A DNA stretch of 64,000 nt from Mytilus edulis (Eukaryota; Mollusca; Bivalvia; Mytilida; Mytilidae): the NCBI RefSeq assembly GCF_963676685.1, contig NC_092357.1, forward strand, positions 63,994,797 to 64,058,796, in the 5' to 3' direction. Made by a program: the position numbers and the translations under genes. Below the pieces are notes generated by a model. It made no database searches. It was not told the DNA's origin and worked only from the letters and a program-made list of their open reading frames with translations. Below are positions 58,264 through 64,000 of this stretch, in pieces (within the stretch, counting starts at the first letter, position 1; each line of letters opens with the position of its first letter).

Positions 58264-59145
58264 AGTCAAGTCGGCACCTGGTTAAATTGGCATCTAGTCA
58301 AATCGGCACCTATTTGACGTCAATTCGGCATCCAATAATATTTGTTTTAATATTTTCTATTCAATTAATTAATAACTGTTACCAAGTACATGGTGAATAT
58401 GTTGTTGTGTATTTAGGTAAACAACGAAACCAAAGTGAATATGTTGTTGTGTATTAAGGTAAACAACGAAGCCCTTACCGAAGCTGTTGTTTTAACAATT
58501 AGACAATTATTAAAATAAAATGGAAAACTATGAGTCCCTTTCAATAAATCAAACTTTCATGCCAAATAATTAGCAAATTTAAGGTGTTTTTTTTCAGTAA
58601 AGTTTAAACAGCATTAAACCAACAATCCTGTAAAATGCTCAACTGGTTAAAATAATGCATAAAAATATCCAATATCTCATGTATTAGTCGAAATAATTAT
58701 GACGTCTGGCAAGGCTATTTTTTTTTTCTTTTTCTGGGACGCCTTCCTACGACGTTCGTAGAAAGGTCGTAGGAAGGCGTCCCAGAAAAAAATTAACATA
58801 GCCTTGCGGTCATAGGAAGGTGTCCCAGAATAAAATTTAAAAAGCCTTGCCAGACGTAATAATTATTTGGACTACTCATATCTATATCATTAAAAATATA
58901 CCAAAAAAGTCATTTAGTTGAGAAAAATAAATTTATACAAAATGTACATGAACACCCAAAAATGTGAAAGTTAGTATTTAACTCTTTTTGCTTAAATACT
59001 GAAAAAAAATTTGGCAACCCCATTCTTATTTTTACTCTTTTTGCTTAAAATACTGTTAAAAATATATATTTAACATGGGTGACGAATTGACTATATCAGG
59101 TGTCGATTTAACCAGGTGCTGATTTGTCCAGGTGCCGGTTTGACT
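58264..59145. mobile_element. Fold-back element ii (AGTCAAATCGGCACCTG units), tubulin intron 5
   Basis: Left arm: three units of 'agtcaaatcggcacctggt' type. Right arm: the same units inverted ('ccaggtgccggtttgact'). The 800-bp centre contains a nested hairpin (58675-58880) and a tandem pair of about 43 bp ('gtgaatatgttgttgtgtat') at 58390-58475. No target duplication found. Confidence 0.8.
58675..58880. mobile_element. Hairpin element nested in fold-back element ii
   Basis: Outer arms 'aataattatgacgtctggca' and complement, inner arms TTCTGGGACGCCTTCCTACG and complement, with a partial third repeat of the inner arm. A foldback with almost no centre. Confidence 0.85.
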
Positions 59146-59200
59146 AGAATTCTTTGACAAATGTTTGATATTTTGTGGAAGAAGGGGGTTCAGTCTATGT

Positions 59201-59926
59201 GGTATCAGGTCTGTTCGCGTCCAATACACTTTCGCACCCTACACGTTCGCACCTCGCACATTCGCACCCAAGGTCTGTTCGCACTCTACTCATTCGCGCC
59301 CAATTTTAATTCAAATTCAAGTTGAATAATTGGAAAATCATGATTGTTGTTTTAAATTGCTTTGGTGTAAATACTGAATGTATTTATAGCTTGGTATGAG
59401 TAAAACATTGAAGATTTTAAAGGAAAAACACAAAAGATAATTGTTTTTAACAGCTTGGGCCCTTTGATCTGAAACAACGAAACAATAAAATATAGGAACC
59501 AAAATATAGCAATCCACTATTATAACCAACACAGAAAAAAACATAGTCAGAATCTCACTTCATTTTGAAACAAGTCAATGAAACAAAGTTATAGCAATCA
59601 TAGCAATACACTAACCAAAACATGATTAAGAGTTATTCAACACAAAATAAAACGTTGACAAAATACCACTTTATTTAGAGAGGATTATTATTTTTTTTAA
59701 CAATACGCTATCCAAAACATGATTAAGATTTATTCAACACACAAAAAAAATGCTGTCTCACTTTATTTTGAGACAATGACAACAATTATACTTATAAGAA
59801 AACACTTGCTTGCAGAGTTATTAAACACAAAACCAATTAAGATTGGGTGCGAACATGTAGGGTGTGAAAGTGAGAGGGGGCGAACATGAGTGGGCGCAAA
59901 CGTGAATGGGCACGAACGGACCAGGA
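59201..59926. mobile_element. Fold-back element iii (TTCGCACCC units), tubulin intron 5
   Basis: The left arm repeats 'acgttcgcacc', the right arm repeats the inverse 'ggtgcgaacat', and the centre is AT-rich. The flanks TTCAGTCTATGT (59189-59200) and TTCAGACTATGT (59927-59938) match at 11 of 12 bases and look like a target duplication. Confidence 0.82.
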
Positions 59927-60119
59927 TTCAGACTATGTACCAGTGAGAAATATACAAGCCTTTCTACGGTATTTATTTGTACAATTCAGGTAGTCTTGAC
60001 CTATTCATTTGCCTTAGAAAAAACAGCCAGTTGTCACCTTCACTTCACACACACACATATACGAATATCAATTATATGCTTACAAGACATGTTGCATTGT
60101 TAAACTAATTACGGTATGT

Positions 60120-60500
60120 GAAAATCAAAGACTTGCATAAAAACTATCCCAATATAAGAGACAGTGGCGTCATTTTTCTTCAGAGCTTTCAGCTCTTTGA
60201 TTATTCTCATTGTTTTGTGGATTCATTTATATTTGTGGGTACCAGTTTCCGTGGATAATGGGAAAGTAACATGTTCATAGATATCTAATTTCCTTGTTAT
60301 GCTGTGACTGTGGTCTGCATACAAGCCTATAGAAAATTTGTCATTCGTTGAACATTTAATTTCCTGGTTTACCTATATCCACGAAAATTTGTATACAACA
60401 AATAATAATAAATCCACAGCATTCCATATATATCTTGATATGAAGTAATTGTTAAAAGGGAGACAACCCAAACCAATCACAAAGCATTATAATAATGTTC
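60120..60500. other. Probable old dispersed repeat
   Basis: 'gtggattcattt...gtgggtaccag' and 'ccacgaaaatttg' words at 60220-60400 are partly inverted to each other. No ORF. Confidence 0.4.
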
Positions 60501-60504
60501 CTTT

Positions 60505-61125
60505 TGTCGTTTTTTTATACGCCAGTCAAAATTTTGAAGGGATGTATTATGGTATACAAATGTCCGGCGTAAACATGTCGCACCTTAACTTGAGAACGAC
60601 TTATCCAAGTTTCATGAAACTTAATATAGTTGTTTCTTATGATGATCAAGCGATTTGTATACTTTTGAGTGAAACTAAGAAACAAATTTTGAGTTACAGG
60701 ACAATGTAACTAAAACAGGGGTGTGTTTTTTTTTTCACATGTCGCACCATATCTTAAAAAGGATTTACGATTATTGCTTAAAACTTTACACACATACTTT
60801 TTGGTTTTGATTCAAAATTTTATTTAAGAGATATTGAGCTTTTTGTAAAAAAAAAGGGGGGGGGGGTGTCACAGGTTGCGCTGTATCTCAAAAACTATTT
60901 ATGGTTATTGCTTAAAACTTTACACACTTCTTAGTTATATTTCTAAAGATCTGTATAATTTTTGGTGATGATTCAAAATTTTATTTTTGATTTATTGAGT
61001 ATTTTGTGACAAAGTTTTTTTTTTCACATGTTGCACCGTATGTCAGTAACCATTTATGATTATTGCATAATATTCACACACAAGACGAGGGGCGTATCAT
61101 GCACTCACGGGGCAGCTCTTTATTG
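60505..61125 (+). repeat. Element with about 150-bp tandem units, tubulin intron 5
   Basis: Units are marked by 'cacatgtcgcaccatatct' (60737), 'cacaggttgcgctgtatctc' (60871) and 'cacatgttgcaccgtatgtc' (61027), each followed by 'ttatgrttattgc'. It starts near 'tatacgccagtcaaaatttt' and ends at 'ggggcgtatcatgcactcac'. Same plan as 61843-63155 but unrelated in sequence. Confidence 0.65.
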
Positions 61126-61391
61126 TGATTTGTGGAAATCAAGCACACTTTTTAATTTGCTTTATTAAGATCTATATATTCTTATAAAAAGGATTATTCA
61201 ATTATTATTCCTGTACCATGGGGTTCATTATCAAACAGAACCTGTACAACATAATGTGCAGCATCATTCCAGCACAGAACCTTACATATATTTGTGAGAC
61301 CATGAGGAAGGAATATCAAATAAACCATCTAATATCCTGTACTTTGAGGATCACTTTCAAATAGAACCTTACATTTATTTGTATATTTTAG

Positions 61392-61533
61392 GATTAGGAT
61401 CTCGTCTGTGTGAGGCCATGAGAGAGGAATATCCCATGAACCATCTGATTTCCTGTACTGTGGCACCATATTTGACAGGAGAAAGTCCGTTACAGAATTA
61501 TAATGCTTTGCTAACACTGTCATACCTTCAAAG
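61392..61533 (+). CDS. Tubulin exon 6
   Basis: Acceptor TATTTTAG; GLGSRLCEAMREEYPMNHL, ISCTVAPYLTGESPLQNYNA and LLTLSYLQR; donor GTAAAA in phase 2. Continues the glycine box of exon 5 without a gap. Confidence 0.88.
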
Positions 61534-61842
61534 GTAAAATAACATGTAATATTTGGGTCATTTTATGATAAGCTAAAATCTTCTAACATAAAATCATTTC
61601 AATATGATATTAAAGAAAAATAAGAAACAGGAAAAAAAAGAAAACGAAATCTAGGAATAGATTTGGTTGAAGAAATTTCAAAATTTGAATACACAAAAAA
61701 ATTGAACATTTTTTTGTTTGGTTTTTTTTTTTGGCAGTTTTTTCTTTTGCTACATTTTCATTTATATTTTTTCAAGCTATTCCTAAATATTTTATCAAAT
61801 TTATAACCAAAATATGGATATTTGTAATTTGAATGATCTTTT

Positions 61843-63155
61843 TATGCCCCACCTACGATAGTAGAGGGGCATTATGTTTTCTGGTCTGTGCGTCCGTTCG
61901 TTCGTCCGTCCGTCCGTCCGTCCGTCCGTCCCGCTTCAGGTTAAAGTTTTTGGTCGAAGTAGTTTTTGATGAAGTTGAAGTCCAATCAACTTCAAACTTG
62001 GTACACATGTTCCCTATGATATGATCTTTCTAATTTTAATGCCAAATTAGAGATTTTACCCCAATTTCACGGTCCACTGGACATAGAAAATGAAAGTGCA
62101 TGTTTCAGGTTAAAGTTTTTGGTCAAGGTAGTTTTTGATGAAGTTGAAGTCCAATCAACTTGAAACTTAGTACACATGTTCCTTATGATATGATCTTTCT
62201 AATTTTCAAGCCAAATTAAACTTTTGACCCCAATTTCACGGTCCACTGGACATAGAAAATGAAAGTGCATGTTTCAGGTTAAAGTTTTTGGTCAAGGTAG
62301 TTTTTGATGAAGTTGAAGTCCAATCAACTTGAAACTTAGTACACATGTTCCTTATGATATGATCTTTCTAATTTTAAAGCCAAATTAAACTTTTGACCCC
62401 AATTTCACGGTCCACTGGACATAGAAAATGAAAGTGCATGTTTCAGGTTAAAGTTTTTGGTCAAGGTAGTTTTTGATGAAGCTGAAGTCCAATCAACTTG
62501 AAACTTAGTACACTTGTTGCTTATGATATGATCTTTCTAATTTTAAAGCCAAATTAGACTTTTGACACCAATTTCACGGTCCACTGAACATAGAAAATGA
62601 AAGTGCATGTTTCAGGTTAAAGTTTTTGGTCAAGGTAGTTTTTGATGCAGCTGAAGTCCAATCAACTTGAAACTTAGTACACTTGTTGCTTATGATATGA
62701 TCTTTCTAATTTTAAGCCAAATTAGACTTTTGACCCCAATTTCACCGTCCACTGAACATAGAAAATGAAAGTGGGAGTTTCAGATTAAAGTTGTTGGTCA
62801 AGGTAGTTTTTGATGAAGCTGAAGTCCAATCAATTTGAAACTTAGTAAACTTGTTGCTTATGATATGATCTTTTTAAATTTAAAGCCAAATTAGACTTTT
62901 GACCCCAATTTCACGGTCCACTAAACATTGAAAATGAAAGTAGGAGTTTCAGGTTAAAGTTTTTGGTCAAAAGTAGTTTTTGATAAAATTGAAGTCCAAC
63001 AACTTGAAACTTAGTACATATGTTCCCTATAGTATAATCTTTCTCATTTTAATGTCAAATTAAATTATTACCCAATTTCACGGTCCATGGAACATGGTAA
63101 AGGATAGTGCGAGTGGGGCATCCGTGTACTTTGGACACATTCTTGTTATGATCTC
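61843..63155 (+). mobile_element. Pearl/Helentron-like element with a 169-bp tandem array
   Basis: A hairpin start (GCCCCACCTACGATAGTAGA then GGGGC) leads to a GTCC microsatellite (about 61888-61930), then about seven units. The word TTCAGGTTAAAGTTTTTGGT recurs at 61935, 62103, 62272, 62441, 62610 and so on (spacing 168-169). The end reads 'gtgtactttggacacattct'. Short copies at 43840-44090 and 56905-57092 share both ends but carry one unit. Non-autonomous Helitron-type elements with central tandem arrays (pearl) are known in bivalves; that link is inferred. Confidence 0.75.
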
Positions 63156-63281
63156 ACTTTCACCATGAATGCTTGAAGTCAGATATTTGAAACTCCTTGA
63201 TGTTTTAGTATGGAAACAAGTGTTGAGCTATATAACAAAAAGTGACAATAGTGGATTCACACATGTCTATGTATAAGTAGT

Positions 63282-63480
63282 TACTCTGTAATCACTAGCA
63301 AGCCAACACTAAGGTTGTGACTTGGAACTGGTGCACTAGACTCCAATCTTAATTGACTAAGATTGTTAGCTTCCCCATCAAAGGTCAGTGGTTTTCTCCA
63401 GACACTATGACTTCCTCCGCCATTAAAAACTGGCCATCATGAAATAGCCCAAATGTGGTATTAAAAACTGGCGTTAAAAT
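63282..63480 (+). repeat. tRNA-derived SINE, 5'-shortened copy
   Basis: Matches 253-507 from just inside the tRNA-like head ('agccaacactaaggttgtga') to the 'ctggcgttaaaa' end. It lies in the last tubulin intron, where the missing exons would be expected. Confidence 0.75.
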
Positions 63481-63752
63481 ACAAAAAAAACAAAAATCAA
63501 ATCAAATGTCTAAATAATTAATCAATGGTAACAGATATAAAGCTAATCATTGCAAGTCACAGGAAAAAAAAAAAGAATAATGAAATTTTTGCTTTTGAAA
63601 CCCTGGTCTGAAATCATTTGAAACAGCAAGCCTGAACACACTTAAATGCATTTTAATTTAAAATAATGAAGTGTTTTGGAATTCAGTATTCAAAGAAAAA
63701 TATAATTAACAGTGTAAAATTTTTCCGATTTTTTGTTTTTCTCTTTTTTCAG

Positions 63753-63821
63753 GAGGATTTTGAAGAAGCTTTTGATGTAGTAGAAGACATTATACAGAAT
63801 TATAAAAGTGCATTTTCATAA
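63753..63821 (+). CDS. Tubulin C-terminal exon
   Basis: Acceptor TCTTTTTTCAG; EDFEEAFDVVEDIIQNYKSA then FS and TAA. It matches the acidic last helix of tubulins (delta ends EEEDFLDSFTSLEQVV). It starts in phase 0 while exon 6 ends in phase 2, so at least one exon is missing between them. Confidence 0.7.
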   Translation, partial: EDFEEAFDVVEDIIQNYKSAFS

Positions 63822-64000
63822 AATATAAATGAAATTGATCATTTTTAATTTTTTATGATCATCAAAACAAATGTGTGTCTTATGTCTTTATGTTAGTTGT
63901 TGTTTTTGTTGAGCCTGACTTGTATAGCAGAAAGCTTAACATAGGGATAGTGATTCAGTGACATTTGCTAACCTATACCTGGTATTAGCATACCTTGCAT

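Larger units (their letters stand above)
52644..63821 (+). pseudogene. Divergent tubulin (zeta-type favoured, delta possible), broken
   Basis: Exons 52644-52738, 55059-55154, 55830-55882, 56707-56785, 57318-57376 and 61392-61533 have matching phases and GT/AG sites, and join to 174 codons of a tubulin N-terminal GTPase domain: VGQCGNQIG (P-loop side), VDSEPKVV, GRGTNWALGYHG, TGGTGSG (glycine box), GSRLCEAMREEYP, LQNYNALLTLSYL. The words HSLTGGTGSGLGSRLCE fit zeta tubulin better than delta. Two defects: TGA at 57337-57339 (codon 115), and no exons for about 260 middle residues before the final exon 63753-63821, whose phase does not match exon 6. Zeta/delta tubulins serve centrioles and basal bodies. 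It may be a pseudogene, a defective haplotype, or an assembly with a deletion. Confidence 0.75.

Overview
Eukaryotic, AT-rich, intron-bearing DNA, most likely from a bivalve mollusc and probably a marine mussel (inferred from remembered repeat families and the gene content, not from a search). There are only three host loci, and each is a chain of small exons in a sea of mobile-element debris. No virus, prokaryotic operon, CRISPR array, rRNA or stand-alone tRNA was seen.

Host loci. (1) On the minus strand between 7359 and 3632 three exons splice in frame to a 147-residue secreted C-type lectin-like protein. A phase-compatible Cys-rich terminal exon lies further downstream at 1448-1740. (2) On the minus strand between 27503 and about 20444 there is a signal-peptide exon and three immunoglobulin exons, all phase 1-1 or compatible, with introns inflated by repeats. 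(3) On the plus strand from 52644 to the end is a divergent (zeta/delta-type) tubulin. Six exons join perfectly, but exon 5 has an in-frame TGA, and about 260 central residues are missing before the last exon at 63753-63821, so this copy looks broken.

Mobile elements. A complete hAT-type DNA transposon sits at 38631-42259: 13-bp perfect terminal inverted repeats, a 5-bp target duplication, and a two-exon 807-residue transposase with D, D and E all present. Its empty target site is visible in a sister unit of the tandem array it invaded (about 38.0-47.8 kb). Penelope-like, Tx1-like and jockey/CR1-like retroelements occur as broken or 5'-truncated copies. Two hammerhead-ribozyme (retrozyme-like) repeats are present, one with an intact catalytic core and one dead. 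Harbinger-like MITEs with TTA duplications, tRNA-derived SINEs and several abundant dispersed repeats (called families A, B and C here) fill most of the rest.

Most distinctive pattern. Between 49.7 and 59.9 kb are six unrelated elements of one architecture: long terminal inverted repeats built from short tandem units (fold-back type) around a single-copy centre. Five of them lie inside the introns of the tubulin gene. Two have clean target duplications (5 bp and 8 bp), one is explained by an empty site seen elsewhere in the window, and one carries a decayed ORF as possible cargo. Two more tubulin introns carry elements with central tandem arrays (169-bp units, pearl/Helentron-like, and about 150-bp units).
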